Part shown: positions 49,139-61,265 of the stretch, one piece after another
How positions within the stretch are numbered: the stretch's first letter is position 1
How the letters are laid out: each line of letters begins with the position of its first letter
Assembly (NCBI RefSeq): GCF_905475345.1
Contig: NC_066600.1
Span: 468,501-532,500 of the forward strand
From: Vespula vulgaris
Lineage: Eukaryota; Arthropoda; Insecta; Hymenoptera; Vespidae
Reading direction: 5' to 3'
DNA length: 64,000 nucleotides
The notes under the pieces: generated by a model
Database searches by the model: none
Told to the model about the DNA's origin: nothing
What the model saw: the letters and a program-made list of their open reading frames with translations, nothing else
Made by a program: the position numbers and the translations under genes

Positions 49139-52058
49139 CTGCATTGAAAAAGATAAAATCCATTTTAAAAAACAGAACGAAATACGTGACAAATTATTGA
49201 TGTTTAATCTCTTTATACCTCGTTGCTTCGTCCAATATTAAAATCGATGGCCGCATTAGTAGTGCTCTGGCAATGGCAATACGCTGTTTTTGTCCTCCGG
49301 ACAATTGTGCGCCTCTCTCGCCAACCTGAGTTTCGTATCCATTTGGAAATTTTGTAATGAATTCGTGAGCATTTGCTTCTTTCGCCGCTTGTACGATCTG
49401 GTAGATTACATGATATATAATATGTAATGAGAGATGCTTTGACGAAATATTAAAATTTTTACTTATATATCATATTGTTTACCTCCTCGTCCGTTGCATC
49501 TTGCTTTCCATATCTGATATTTTCCATTATGCTAGTTGCAAAAAGTACGGGTTCTTGATTTATATATGCTAATACAGTACCTCTAAGATAGCTAGAATTG
49601 AGAGACCTAATGTCCCATTTATCGATCGAAATGCTACCCTCGTTGACGTCATAAAACCTGCGTGGAAATTTAATAAATTACAAAATGTAGGTACAACACA
49701 GATTTTACGTTTTACAGTACAAATTCATTTCGGAAATGTTATACCGTTCTAACAGCGCAGCAATGGTCGATTTTCCATTTCCACTAGAACCCACAATAGC
49801 GACCGTTTTACCAGAGGGAATATTCAAATTAAAATTCTTCAGAATGATGTGATCCGGTCGTGTTGGATAACTAAATTTCACGTTTTTAAATTCTATATCG
49901 CCGGACAAAGTCTTTCCCTCTATTGTTTCTCCTCCTACCATCATTTGCGACGGTGGCATATTTAAATACTGGGGAATGAAAGTTACATACCATTGCAAAC
50001 AATACATATAAAATCGTGTGCACGAGTTTCAAATAGAAATGATAAAATACCTCGAAAATTCGAGCACCAGCAGTAACTCCTCTTACGTATGTTCCAAATA
50101 ACAAAGATAACTGAGATAGAGATCTTTGAATTATTTGGGTTGCCATCAAAAATGCCATAAGATCGCCGGACGTTAATTGCCCGATCGACATTAAGTGACC
50201 ACCGAAGTACAAGGTACAAAGCAGTATACCATTTAAAAACAGATTCGTTCCTGCTTGAAACAAGCCAATACCGAATCCTAAATTTTCATACAGCTCAGAT
50301 GCATGTTCAACTTCCTTAGAAAATACTTCCGTTTCTCGATTTTCTGCTGCAAACGCTCTTACCTGTAGAAAGGTCATTGTAAATATTAATGTTGAATTGG
50401 TACATAGCATTTGAGTAGATTTCAAGATATAACGTAATCATTGGTATACCGTTCGTATATTCTGGATAGCTTCTTCGCAGACAGCAGTGGCTTTTGCAAT
50501 TTGGTTTTGTGCATCTGTAGACAACTTACGCAAACTTTTTCCTAATAGAGTACCGACGAATATAACTGGTGGCATACATAATAACATTGCAGCTGTCAGT
50601 TGAGGCGATAACATTATCACAGAAATGACACAACCAATAATTTGTGTAGAACTTCTTAAACCTTGCGATATACAAATTTTGAATGTGCTTTTAAAATCCT
50701 GAATATCACTCGTTAATCGACTTACTATTTCGCCAGTTCGATTTTTATCAAAAAATGCAACATCTTGCATGATGACAGATTTGAATACATTTTGACGTAA
50801 CTTCATTGCTACTCTTTCCCCTATATGAGAAAGTGTATGAATATAAATAAAAGTGAAAAACGCCTGCAACATATAAATTTTGTTATAATTCAAAATGACA
50901 AAAAAGAATTTTCTATCTCTTTTAACAGTATATAAAATCCACGTACTTGTGCAACGTACATACGTGCCAACAAAAAGGTTGGTTTCAGAAGCATTTCCAG
51001 TGTATTTCTTGTAGAATCATTTCTTTTATCTTGAACTATTTTTGTCAATACATTTATGATATTACCAACAGATTGTGGTATCCAAATATTTAACATTGCT
51101 ACGATTAGGGCGCTCTACAAATAAGAAATATATTCAATATAATAAACAATATACAGTAATGGATTTACACAGCGGCGGTAGAAACGATCGCGTCGGCTTT
51201 TGTAAACAGAGCGCTCGTACAACTACATAAATATAATTTAATATCTGTTGGTCAATAAATAAATGTTACGTCTATGTTTGTTTTATAATCCAATTTGATC
51301 ACAGTATTTTTTGCTACACCATTTGTATAAACAGCTGAAGGAAGAAAATTGTATTGTGTAAAATGGATTTACTTTAATACCAGCGCCTTTGATGTTTTAA
51401 GCAGCTTGAAAGCTAAATCCGCCTACAACAGTATATACTTTTTATCAATATTATCATACTTACTGACAAAGAAATCAATAAATGCCAAACATGCGGATAT
51501 AAATACTCCAAAAAATCTTTCCATTGAAAATGCGGTCCGACGCTATCTTTTGTTTCATTGTTTTGCTTAATCGCTTCGCATATCGCTTGTTTCGTACTTA
51601 TCTTAAACGCATAAGCTCCACCTATTCCTAATGTTCCCCAACCGACTTTATAAATATTTGACAAGATCTTTTGCTTTTTGTGTTCCTGCTTACTAGATCT
51701 TTTAAACGTTCCACTAAAAGTTCTCTTGAATTGAAAGGCGACATTGTTCTTTCCTTTGAATGGACTACTTAGAAACGAGTCTCTGAAAATAACGACAAGA
51801 TTCTTATATTTATTATCATTAACAATAATCAATAATTATCATCATTAACGATAATCAATATTAGTAATAATGTACACTACTAAAAAAAAAAAAAAAAAAA
51901 AAAAGGGAAAAGAAAAAAAAAATGAAAAAAATGAAAAAAAGAAAATAACCAAATACAATTTTTTTACTACAAGCTTACAATAATTTTAAAAATAATTACC
52001 TTGCAATCAACGGAAAAATGGCATGTTGTTTATATGGAATAATTCGCAACAAAGACAT
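48991..52058 (-). CDS. ABCB8: Mitochondrial half-ABC transporter, ABCB8-type (spliced, 9 exons)
   Basis: Exons on the minus strand are 52058-52000, 51782-51464, 51114-50947, 50863-50450, 50362-50051, 49968-49745, 49657-49483, 49397-49219 and 49138-48991. All junctions have AG/GT sites and the phases join without a stop, giving 666 codons. Order: a basic N-terminal leader (mitochondrial targeting-like), one transmembrane domain of about six helices (residues about 100-400), then one nucleotide-binding domain. Visible motifs: A-loop Tyr458, Walker A GSSGNGKS (484-491), Q-loop Gln533, signature LSGGQ (589-593), Walker B ILILDE (609-614), D-loop SALD, H-loop His645. ABCB8-family proteins are inner-membrane mitochondrial half-transporters (mitoKATP/iron export roles in animals) that work as dimers. 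Length matches the family (about 690-735 aa). The last exon is uncertain: reading through the donor at 48990 adds 21 residues to a stop at 48925, or a short final exon lies further downstream. All catalytic motifs are intact. Confidence 0.93.
49219..49397 (-). CDS. ABCB8: ABCB8 exon 8: signature motif and Walker B
   Basis: 179 bases, acceptor TCTACCAG, donor GTATAAAG. It encodes ANAHEFI, VGERGAQLSGGQKQR and ILILDEAT, that is the ABC signature and the Walker B Asp and catalytic Glu. Confidence 0.93.
49483..49657 (-). CDS. ABCB8: ABCB8 exon 7: Q-loop region
   Basis: 175 bases, acceptor CCACGCAG, donor GTAAAC. It encodes RFYDVNEGSISID and the Q-loop in YINQEPVLF, then SIMENIRYGK. The Q-loop Gln and following EPVLF are typical of ABCB half-transporters. 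Confidence 0.92.
49745..49968 (-). CDS. ABCB8: ABCB8 exon 6: A-loop and Walker A
   Basis: 224 bases, acceptor TTCCCCAG, donor GTATAAC, ending in phase 2. It carries FKNVKFSYPTRP (A-loop) and the P-loop GSSGNGKST. The P-loop has Asn where many family members have Gly, but the invariant Gly, Lys and Ser are kept. Confidence 0.93.
50051..50362 (-). CDS. ABCB8: ABCB8 exon 5: transmembrane helices 5-6
   Basis: 312 bases (104 codons), acceptor TTTCTACAG, donor GTATTT. It begins VRAFAAENRE and ends GVTAGARIFE, the usual end of the transmembrane domain. Only its first 110-125 bases are duplicated at 6118-6242 and 23456-23582, so the duplication breakpoint is inside this exon. Confidence 0.92.
50450..50863 (-). 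CDS. ABCB8: ABCB8 exon 4: core transmembrane helices and coupling helix
   Basis: 414 bases (138 codons), acceptor TTGCAG, donor GTATAC. It encodes the very conserved ABC-B stretch with HIGERVAMKLRQ, DVAFFDKNRTGEIVSRL and KSTFKICISQGLRSSTQ. Decayed copies lie at about 6321-6665 and 23668-24030. Confidence 0.93.
50947..51114 (-). CDS. ABCB8: ABCB8 exon 3: transmembrane domain
   Basis: 168 bases (56 codons), acceptor TTTGTAG, donor GTACGT. It encodes the family segment with NIWIPQSVGNIINVL. Shortened, broken copies of this exon lie at about 6745-6855 and 24117-24222. Confidence 0.9.
51464..51782 (-). CDS. ABCB8: ABCB8 exon 2: presequence and first helix region
   Basis: 319 bases, preceded by TTATTTTCAG and followed by GTAAGTATG. 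It encodes the rest of the basic presequence, a Gly-rich hydrophobic stretch (WGTLGIGGAYAF) and the start of the transmembrane domain (FLEYLYPHVWHLLISLS). Neither duplicated ABCB8 fragment in this window contains this exon. Confidence 0.88.
51880..51950. repeat. A-rich tract in ABCB8 intron 1
   Basis: A22-type run followed by AAAATGAAAAA repeats; no splice consequence visible. Confidence 0.8.
52000..52058 (-). CDS. ABCB8: ABCB8 exon 1: start codon and targeting leader
   Basis: Starts at ATG 52058 and encodes a leader beginning MSLLRIIPYKQHAIF, which is basic, hydrophobic and free of acidic residues, as expected for mitochondrial import. It ends with two bases of an Arg codon before a GTAATT donor. 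That codon is completed by the first base of the next exon at 51782. This ATG is the natural start because the downstream sequence only becomes continuous with the family through this junction. Confidence 0.82.
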
Positions 52059-52420
52059 AACGAGCAAAATATTATTTCATGATATATATATAGATAATAT
52101 AGTTACATAAATTTCCTCCAAAATCGGTATTAATTCAACATAATTGTTACACATAACGGAAGTATGTAATGGAATCAAATGTATTTATCGATCGACTTTT
52201 TAAACAAAAATTGAATATAAACTGAAGCTTCCGTACGGAACGAAATCTGAATACAAAATGAAGGTCGAACATAAAGTAACTTAACCTTCAGCGTTAGTAA
52301 GAAACAGCGCCATTATTTCTTCATCAAGTTTGCATTTGCTGAAGACATTGTTAGATGGCATTACAGAGTATAGGCGTGGTTGCATCAGGCCGCAATTAAA
52401 TTAAACAAGTTGTTCCAATT
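52059..52420 (-). promoter_or_regulatory. ABCB8 upstream region
   Basis: Short stretch between the ABCB8 start codon and a T16/T11 homopolymer block at 52419-52452. No TATA box near the expected position. Presumed TATA-less promoter, inferred from position only. Confidence 0.3.
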
Positions 52421-52452
52421 TTTTTTTTTTTTTTTTCTTTTTTTTTTTTAGA

Positions 52453-53520
52453 CAGATTTTTAATCTTCATTTTTTTCTTCTTTCCCTATAATTTATAAAA
52501 ATATATATTTATATGGTATAATCTCATAATATGCAATAATTACAAATAGTTTTTATCACAGAAATAAATTAATAATAATAAAAAAAATAATGAGTCGATT
52601 TAAACATTTCATTTTTGAGTAGAAAGAAAAAAAGGAGATTGAGAAAATGCGAAGTTAAGAGATTTAATTAACAATCCAATTCAGTTTTCGATTTCCTTTA
52701 AACGGATTTTGAAAATCACGAAAGAAATAGGACCCAAACGATATGTATTAATGAAAATTGGATTGTAATAAAGGAATTTATTGAATTAATTCAATGAATT
52801 TCCCATTTCACGAAAGCCGTTAATTAATTAAACTGATTTAAATTACACAAATTAAAACTAATCTCTTGTCCTGGTAGGGGAAAAAAAAAAATGAAAGGAA
52901 GGAAAATAGAAAAAAATAATCTGAGAAATTAAGTACTTAATTTCTTGTTTATATTTTTCAAATTAAATTTTCTTAATAATTGGGAAAATCATCGATGCTC
53001 ACAAATTATAGTAAAGATGTAGACAAAGATGTAGACAAGCTAGTTCGACTCTGCAATTACCAAAATCATATGTCATTGGTAGTCTCAGTAGGTAAGTACT
53101 TCACAAAGTGCTCAATTGTACCCTCCATGGAACGTTGAATACGGAAGAGGGCGTATTTTAGAGTGGAGGTAATAGCTTCACGGGCAATTAAACGTGGCAA
53201 ATGCGTAAATACACGTTCTTAACTTTGTGCTCAAAGAGGCTCGCTTAGAGCGATTAGGTCTTTCAAGGCCTAACCGTTCACCCTAAACCTCTATCCCTCA
53301 GAGGGGGCGAAGGAGGTGGAGAGGGAAGAGGATAAGAAGGAGGAGCCATCATTTCAGACATTTTTTATCCGCAATATCATGCGTGTTATACTCTTCTAAT
53401 TAAAGCCTACAACTCTCTTTCTACAACGAAAACGCATTTCGTCTTCGATATATTCTCCTTATTTTCTACTCTTCTTTTTTTTCTTCTTTTTCGAGATTTT
53501 ATCTCGCTATTTCTTCTCTT
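52453..53520. other. Single-copy intergenic sequence
   Basis: AT-rich to 52990. 53020-53330 is more balanced in composition with a short dyad (GGTCTTTCAAGGCCTAACC), which could be a conserved non-coding element. No gene recognised. Confidence 0.4.
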
Positions 53521-53522
53521 AG

Positions 53523-53524
<2 letters not shown>

Positions 53525-53561
<37 letters not shown>

Positions 53562-53582
53562 CGTATATATATATACATATAT

Positions 53583-53648
<66 letters not shown>

Positions 53649-53655
53649 ATACGTT
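53525..53655. repeat. Long (TA)n microsatellite
   Basis: About 130 bases of TA with TACG/TACA interruptions. The Ile-Tyr frame on the minus strand is a by-product. Confidence 0.95.
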
Positions 53656-54660
53656 TAACAAATTTCAAGACTCAGTAGCTTGAACGTCGATTATGTCGTT
53701 AAAGTCGTTGATCCTTCACGTGAATCTTTACTTCGAGGAATAAAAAGAAAATTACTCGGTATCAACTCGGGTGAACATGGAGAGTGATTGAGAACTGGCA
53801 TTTACTTCTTCGCTAAAAACCATTACAACTGTAGTTTTGTGAGCAGGCAGATTGACGTGTAGCAAGTAGAAATCCGCGAATAAAACAACATCCCAAAGGA
53901 CTTTTCTGATAGTTTCTCATGGTTGTATGAGTATTCTATGCATTGTACTCAAGTGGGAGAAGTTTATGTAGAACACCTGAACCACTGAAACTGCCATCTT
54001 AACATTTCTCTATGTCTTATTAATCCAGTGTTACAACTTTTTGGACAAACGGTGTGTATATATATACATATATATATATATTATATATATATATAAAAAA
54101 GGAATAAAAATCAACGAGACTGTTTCTATAAATATAAATTAGAATCGATTTCAAACGATAAGAAATCCGCGTTTAAAATCATCTGGTATAAACTGGAAAC
54201 AAATGGTATCCGAGTCGAGGTCATCCTCTTGACCTAAATTCCGGAAGCAAAAGCGAGACAGCAACTGGTTTTCATGTATGAGAGGTATTTATATATGTAT
54301 ATATTATACATACACACACATATATATATGTATATATGTATATACACACATACATACAATATATACAAATAAATGCATCGTTTATCGTAGAGGAATGACG
54401 ATATCATCGTTCGGAATTACTGAATGCTCGAACATGGCTGGGTAGAAAAGGCATGAGATTTCCTCGAGAAGTACAAGCGAGAGAGAGGAGGGTGGATAAA
54501 GCTCGGTTATATTCGCGATATCTGCGATAGTTCGCGGTGCTGTGGGCCGATAGAAGAATGGACCAAATGAAGCCTCCTAAATTTCAACACCCTCTTTGCC
54601 GCCTCTGTCTCTCGTCCCAGGGAGACGGAACACTTCTCGTTCAACCCCTCCCTGATATTC
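53656..54660. other. Intergenic or intronic sequence with TA repeats
   Basis: (TA)n at 54054-54096 and 54290-54364. The rest single-copy, no gene seen. Confidence 0.4.
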
Positions 54661-54670
54661 CTTCCAACTC

Positions 54671-54714
<44 letters not shown>

Positions 54715-54890
54715 TCTCTCTCCCTCTCTCTCCCTCTCCCCCTCCCCCTCCCCCTCCCTCTCCCTCTCCCTCTCCCTCTCACCCTCTCTCCCTCTTACCC
54801 TCTCACCCTCTCTCCCTCTCTCGCTCCCTCACCCTCTCTCTCTCCCTCTCTCTTTCTCTCCCTCTCTCTCCCCCTTCTCCCTCTCTCTTA
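54671..54890. repeat. (CT)n/(CCCTCT)n polypyrimidine tract
   Basis: About 220 bases of CT, CCCT and CCCCCT. A Ser-Leu-Pro frame (54537-54902) is produced by it. Confidence 0.95.
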
Positions 54891-54929
54891 TACGGCCAGT
54901 AGGTACCTTCATCCATGAACACACGCGGT

Positions 54930-55120
54930 GCAGGTACGGGGTGGCGATGACGTAAAGTCAACGTGGGCCAATGGACTGTCTCCTAGTCGAGCTCTTCGGG
55001 GTTGGGAGGATCAGTATTGGGCGTGGCTCAAGAGATCATGCTGATATTCCAGGGGTGGGGGTTGCCGAAGTGTGCCCCGGGGTGTAATATCATACCGCTA
55101 GATGGATAAATAGACGCACG
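54930..55120. promoter_or_regulatory. GC-rich candidate regulatory segment
   Basis: Contains TGACGTAA (CRE-like, 54949), GGCCAATGG (CCAAT-type, 54966), GGGCGTGGC (GC-box-like, 55019) and ATAAATAG (55107), followed by purine-rich sequence to 55370. Motif clustering only; no transcript identified. Confidence 0.25.
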
Positions 55121-55375
55121 AGGAGACGAAGGGAAACGAGGAGATAGAGATAGAGAGAAAAAGAGAGAGGGAAGGAAGGAGAGAGAGCTTGAGAGGACGA
55201 CACGAGAGGGAGGAAATGAGGAAAGGGTCGCATACGGAACATCGCTCTAGGGTGAGGAGTGGGATGCGAAGAGAAACGTGGAGGAAAGAATGGAATGGCG
55301 GGCTAGAGATAGAAAGAGAGATTCAGGCAACGGAGGGGGAGAGAAAGAGAGAAAGAGAGAAGGTGGAATTGGGTG
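55121..55375. repeat. GA-rich purine tract
   Basis: GAGA, GGAGA and AGAAAGAG runs. Arg/Glu-rich frames here are by-products. Confidence 0.85.
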
Positions 55376-57180
55376 GCCGTGTGATGCGCGGGAGACTAGA
55401 ACAAATAATGGTTGTAGTCAGCCTCAGCTTCTGAGGTATTTTCCAGCCGCGCGAGTTATACGTATCCGTACGACGAGAGCACGCTCGAACGTGCTACGTG
55501 TCCGAGCTTAAACCCTTCTATCCTATACTGCGAGATGTTGCACTAAGGTATATCCTTCTAAACCACACCGTCGACTCGTCAACTTGCCACTCTATCCATC
55601 TGTGTCAAAGGCTAGAAAATCTATTTCAACTATTTACTTTTCAAAGACCTTTTCTGTTTTTTTTTCTTTTTCTTTTTCTTTTTTGTAATCGAAAGAGATT
55701 ATTCCGAATTCATTTATTAAAAATAAATCCACTTTGCGCTTTTTGTAAATTAATCCATTCTGTCGATACGAGGCGAGAATATTTTTGAAATAAGATATTT
55801 ATCACGTACGTACGTATAGACGTGCATATTGTAATCGGAGAGTACGATTAATATTGTGCTGATTCTTCTTACGTCAAAACCAAAAGAATTTCTGTTAATG
55901 GGCATTCGTTGTATCACGCTCTTTTTTATTCTATTCGCGATGACGTTCAACAGTATCGATCGATCAAAACCCGCGTAATATTGCCGTAGTATTATAAAAT
56001 GTACGGTACAATAGTATTAATATGCAGTAGCAAGCTGATATATATTTTACGTTAAAATTATTACGCAGTAGTACAAAATTATATTGCAATGATGAATTAT
56101 GAGATTTAATTTTTCATATTCACCTACTACGACACAAGTACATTACACGATACGATTACACAGTTTCATTCTTTATTTTCAATGACCGTTAAGATCATCA
56201 TTCGTTGGAATAGGTATTGTCGATAAATAAGCACTTCTTCTCCTTATTCTTCTTCTTCTTCTTCTTCTTCTTCTTCTTCTTCTTCTTCTTCTTTTATCGG
56301 GGTTTCGATTACGTTACATGATTTCGTTGCATTAGGGTCGATGACGTTGTTGAGAGGTATTTCGATTAAGAGTATCGCCTCGTGTAAAACCCATCATTTT
56401 ATTCGTCGGCGATGGAATAATTTAATGCCAACGAAGAGAAAGAGAGAAAGAGAGTCATATCGGTAGATGGGGTCTGACAATGAGAGAAACCGAGCCATCA
56501 TCGGGAAAAGCTGGCATGCCTAGCTGGCTGCTATCGTCTCGCATGCGATTTTGTAGAATGCTGAGTGCAATGTGTAGCGGAACAGGATGTTGTCAGCTGA
56601 AATTAAATTTTCCTCCTGGAGCGGCGGGTCGCTCGGCAACCCGATATTGTGAGAGTTAAGCCGCGTGCACACCGACCGATCTCTACAAAGACAATGTTGT
56701 TATCAAATAAGTCGAAACGATCGTAACGAAATCAACGAACATTTGTGACACATACACATATACGCACACTCACGCGAGCGCGCGTGCGTACGTGTGCTCG
56801 TGTGCGCGCCTATACAGAGATACTCATAAATCAATTGAGAAAAGTTCATTATTATTGTAAAAGGGTTTAATTTTGAAAAGTTAAAATTTAAATGCACGTA
56901 TAGCATTTAAATACAAACAATAATAATTGCGATGACATATTACAAATTTACGAATGTTGAAACTACCCTCTTTCGTTTTCAATTCGAAAATGAAATCTAT
57001 TAAATAGTTTGATCAAAATCTATTTCTAATCATGATTCTATATCACAATCATGCATATTTTTGTCAAGAGATTTACCACTTTGCACGCACGAATATACAT
57101 TTTAGCGTTACCCTTTTAGTATTTATCCCTAAGAATATAAAAGTATAAGATATACTTTTTCAAAAAGAAATTTTTTTTAT
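55376..57180. other. Single-copy sequence, no gene seen
   Basis: (TTC)n at 56248-56294. A GC-richer stretch at 56450-56700 with short direct and inverted words. No coding frame with any family likeness. Confidence 0.4.
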
Positions 57181-57757
57181 TTGTCGTGTAATAAAACGAA
57201 GGTAACCTTTACATTTCTTGCTAAATTGCAGATTGATAAGCTATCGTCGTCTTCTGACTCAAGTTTCCAAGTTAGATATACGGTGATTTTTCGAACGAAT
57301 CAGCAAATCAGTTCCTTCTTACCTTCTTTTCGTACAAGCACGTTAAATTCTGATTTCAATACAAGAAGATTTCAATACAGAAAAGTCGACTAGATACGAT
57401 TCCTCGTAAAAAGGAACGCGTTATGATCGTTCCAACGGAGACGAAGTCATCTCCTTCATTTCTTCCTTTCCTTCCCTTTCCTATTTCTCTTCTTATCCTT
57501 CTTCTTTCTCTTCTTCTTCTTCGCTCGTTCCTTTGTCCGTTCTTTCAACGGTTCTTTCGTCCCTCCCTCTGATACAATCAACTTCAAGGGTGCACAGAAC
57601 CGAGGTAGCCATTTATCCGCTACCCTGAGAGTAACCAAGCAGGGAGAGTCCAAGAAAACTCTGTGCCCCCGCCATCCTAGCAACTTTTTACAGAAACAGA
57701 TTCTGTTGGAAATCTGGCTTCATAGACAATCCTTTTCTTCGTATCTTCCATTAATAT

Positions 57758-57794
<37 letters not shown>

Positions 57795-59500
57795 TCTTCT
57801 TCCAACTTTTACTTTTTATCAAATAAAAGGACCAAAGTAAAAAATTTATACGAAAGATTTATCATAATAAGTTTTATTATCATAATGCGTACTTGATTCG
57901 AGGAATAGATAAACAATTTGAGAGATCAAAAGGAACTTTTTATACAAACAGATTTTTTTAAAAACTTTTCGACTACTTTGTATCGATTAAGTAGAAAAAA
58001 CGAACGAACGAGCGAACGAGCGAACGAACGAACGAACCGAGATAAACAAGATTTTTATGAAAACTAATAGTATAGTAAATTTTATTGACTATATCGTGTT
58101 AAGATCGAAACATTACGAAGCAACGTTTTATAGAAAAAAATATTTCGTTCGAAAATCTATATGAAACGTTTATATGAGGCAAGAATAATTTATGAGACAA
58201 GGAATTAACTGACATTAATGTGTTCTCGATTTAAAGGGACAGAGTAATGATTAAACGTGGAGCATTCGTAAAATGGAAGCATATAAATAATAACGATATA
58301 TCCGTGGATTTACTAGGATTCGAATATTCGGTAAGCCAAGTCGTTTCATCGAACGAATACAAACATGTTTGTCGTGCCGTATTGTACGAATTTCTAGCGA
58401 AACCATTGTCATCGTTAATACGTGGTTTGACATTAAAGTTGGGTGAAGGAAAAGTTCGATTCATAGAGAGATCGATGATTTTTCCTCTTTCGGTTTTGGA
58501 AGACCCTTCTTCCTTCCATTCGACGTCGAATAGATATTAGGGAAGGGAGGTAGGGGTTATCGCTATAAATTATAACGAGGCATCAGATATCGTAAAACTG
58601 TGGGGTGTGAGCGTCAATTTGTTTGAGATCACGAACGATTTTCCCCTTTCTGTTACTGACTCGTTTGACTTTGGGATGCTTATTATTACCGTATGTGGAA
58701 GTCTCGGTAGTCAATCTGATCATTCATAAAGATTTTATATGTCACGACTATTATATTAAATATAAAAGAACGCTTAACACGCAGAGAAATATTTTTTACT
58801 TATTTTTATTTACATTTTTTCTCGCGTGTACGTTTGTTTTTTTCATATCAAAAATATTATTTATAAGACGTTAATATATAATACTGTGTATTTTATACAT
58901 TTTTAAAAACATTTTTTTTATGCATACGCGCGATACGTGTGTATACATATATTTTTTCCCGATCAATAAACATTCATTTAATTCATAAAAGTGTGAAACG
59001 GCGAAAAAATCGATGAATTAAAAATGAAACTATTAAGCGGAACGTGTAACGAATTACCGTGTGAAAATACAGTTAAAAAATTGAGGATATTGACAATACG
59101 AAGGCAATGATCATTGAAAATATAATTAATTACGATTTGCTCTTGCAATTGTTCCGCTTTCGAAATTTTTCATGGTTTCTATTGCCGACGCACGAATGAA
59201 AGTACGTACGCGATATATACATACGTCCATGTACGTGATAGGGAATACGTTATAACACAAACGTAATAAAATGATAGTTGATTGTATCATGTGACAGGTT
59301 TCACATATGAGAACCTTTTTATGAATGGATAGTAATCGTTTGCGGTAAACGCATCTGTCCGCGAGCAGGTGTTGCATTTGAAAATGGATTAAGGGTCGAA
59401 ACATTTTTGTTAGGTCACGTGCTTCAGTCAAAATAAATCTATCCTTGTAATCGGATTTACTGGACGGGCGATAAACTGTCGCGGTATTATGAACTTTCGA
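57181..59500. other. Single-copy sequence with (CT)n and (CGAA)n repeats
   Basis: (CT)n at 57760-57792, (CGAA/CGAG)n at 58001-58038. The frames at 58247-58540 and 57456-57683 were considered and not accepted. Confidence 0.4.
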
Positions 59501-61265
59501 GATAAAGAGAGAGAGGGAGTGATAGAGAGGGATGGGAGGGAGAGAGAGAAAGGGATAGAGAAATGAACGAAATGGACAAATCTCATTTTAACATTGTCCA
59601 TTTTAAAAATACACCAATGAGAGACTATAAAAAATTCAAATTGTAATCTCCAACTTGTCCACTTAATCGTCGTTTCAAATTTCTAATATAAAAAAGAAGA
59701 TGAATAAATAAAAATAAGAACAGCAAAAAACAAATAAATAAAAAGAGGACACGTTAATCGTTAGGACATTTTCAACGCGAACGTATAAAACTTTAGAAAA
59801 ATGTTATGAGGCGTTTAATTAGCCGACATTTAATTACTTCGTCTAACTCCCGACAAAGACGGCCTTTCTGGTAAATGGGAGACTAATTGCAAAGTTTTCC
59901 AGGAGGCACTTCGATTTTCCGAGAGGCTGTATACTGGCTCACGCCATTTTCTCTCTCCTGCCTGTTGTTCGAATTAAACGAAATGCAGTTTAAAACCGAG
60001 AAGAGTGCCCCAAGGAAAGCAAGTATTTTCAGCTACATTAAATGCGACAAGCGAGGACGGAACTGAATGGAACGAAACGGAAGTGAACGTCGTTGGTGTG
60101 AAATCAATAAACACATCAGCAATTTTCTCGATCGAAAAATGTTTTAATATTGCAAATCCTTTCAATAATTCAATTTGTATCTATCTATTTCAACGATATT
60201 TACGCGTAACTTGGAAAAAAAATCTAAATATAACATTTCGAAACACGCAATCGTTCTCGATGCGATGGGTCGAACTATTGAAATATGTATAAACGCAAAT
60301 ATCATAAATGACATATTAAAAGACAGCCTCTGACCTTCGATGTTTGTAAATAAGCGTTGGCGAAACCCAATAAACGATATTAAAATTATGTCATTACAAA
60401 AGATGTAAATTTAAAAATCATAAAAAATGTAACGGATGATTAATAATTTCTTAATATAAAATTAATAATAATATAAAAAGTTGATGTAAAATTTTAAAGC
60501 GATCGTACGGTAGGAGAACAATATTTAAATATGACATCAGAAATATGTAGAAAATAATTTGTCGAGGATATAAAAAATGCAGTTATTAAAAGTCCGTGAT
60601 ATAAACCGTGAAATAATAATTATTTTTTCGATTTTAACTCGTAAACGTGTAAAAGTGGTTGTAAAAAAAGAACAAACGAACAAACAAACAAAAAAAGGAA
60701 AAAGAAAAAATCCGTGCAGTATGGAAGAACAAAGAAGTAAGGAGGATAAAATTTGTAGGTATCGTTTTGAAAAGGAACTATTCTCGTCGAGGTTGACGCG
60801 AGAATACGTATCGAGTATACTCGTAGCGCGGAGATTGAAGCGCGTCGTCAAAGGCCGAGGACGTCCCTAACAGCAGAACTGTTGAACACGATGAGGGGTG
60901 CTCGGTCGAGCGTACGTCGACGCAGTCCTAATTGTTTTACTCCCGTAGCCCCAGCGCGATGCGGCCTCCTCTCAATCTATTTCATCCGTATCCCTGCAGC
61001 AGCCACTCTCTCGTTTCATACTGATGCCACCCGCAGCGCGTACATCACGCGCCACTAATGCCTAACAGGTTAACGTCTCGCGTGATTATTCTATTGCTTC
61101 TCTCTCTCTCCCTCTCCCTCTCTCTCTCTTTCTACGGTATCTAGATTACCTATCTGCCTTCATCTAATTATCATTTAACGATATTTACAACTCTCGCTCG
61201 TCTCGAAAGATATCTATACCCTGCGGGCTACGTTAGAGAAATGATTTTATGTAAAGAAATATTGT
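59501..61265. other. Single-copy sequence with possible conserved non-coding islands
   Basis: 59820-60000 (around GCGTTTAATTAGCCGACATTT and GGGAGACTAATTGCAAAG) and 60840-61080 (GC-rich, around GCAGCGCGTACATCACGCGC) have mixed, non-repetitive composition and homeodomain-type TAATTA words. No gene seen. (CT)n at 61098-61130. Confidence 0.3.

Noticed and set aside
53240..53300. Possible tRNA-like or small RNA hairpin around CAAGGCCTAACCGTTCACCC
   Set aside because: No cloverleaf, no B-box consensus and only a short stem; kept only as a note.
53407..53661. Ile-Tyr-rich 84-codon frame
   Set aside because: Translation of the (TA)n microsatellite.
54537..54902. 121-codon Ser-Leu-Pro frame
   Set aside because: Translation of a (CT)n/(CCCTCT)n tract.
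58247..58540. 97-codon plus-strand frame
   Set aside because: Looks balanced in composition, but overlapped by two similar-length minus-strand frames and without any domain, splice or family support.
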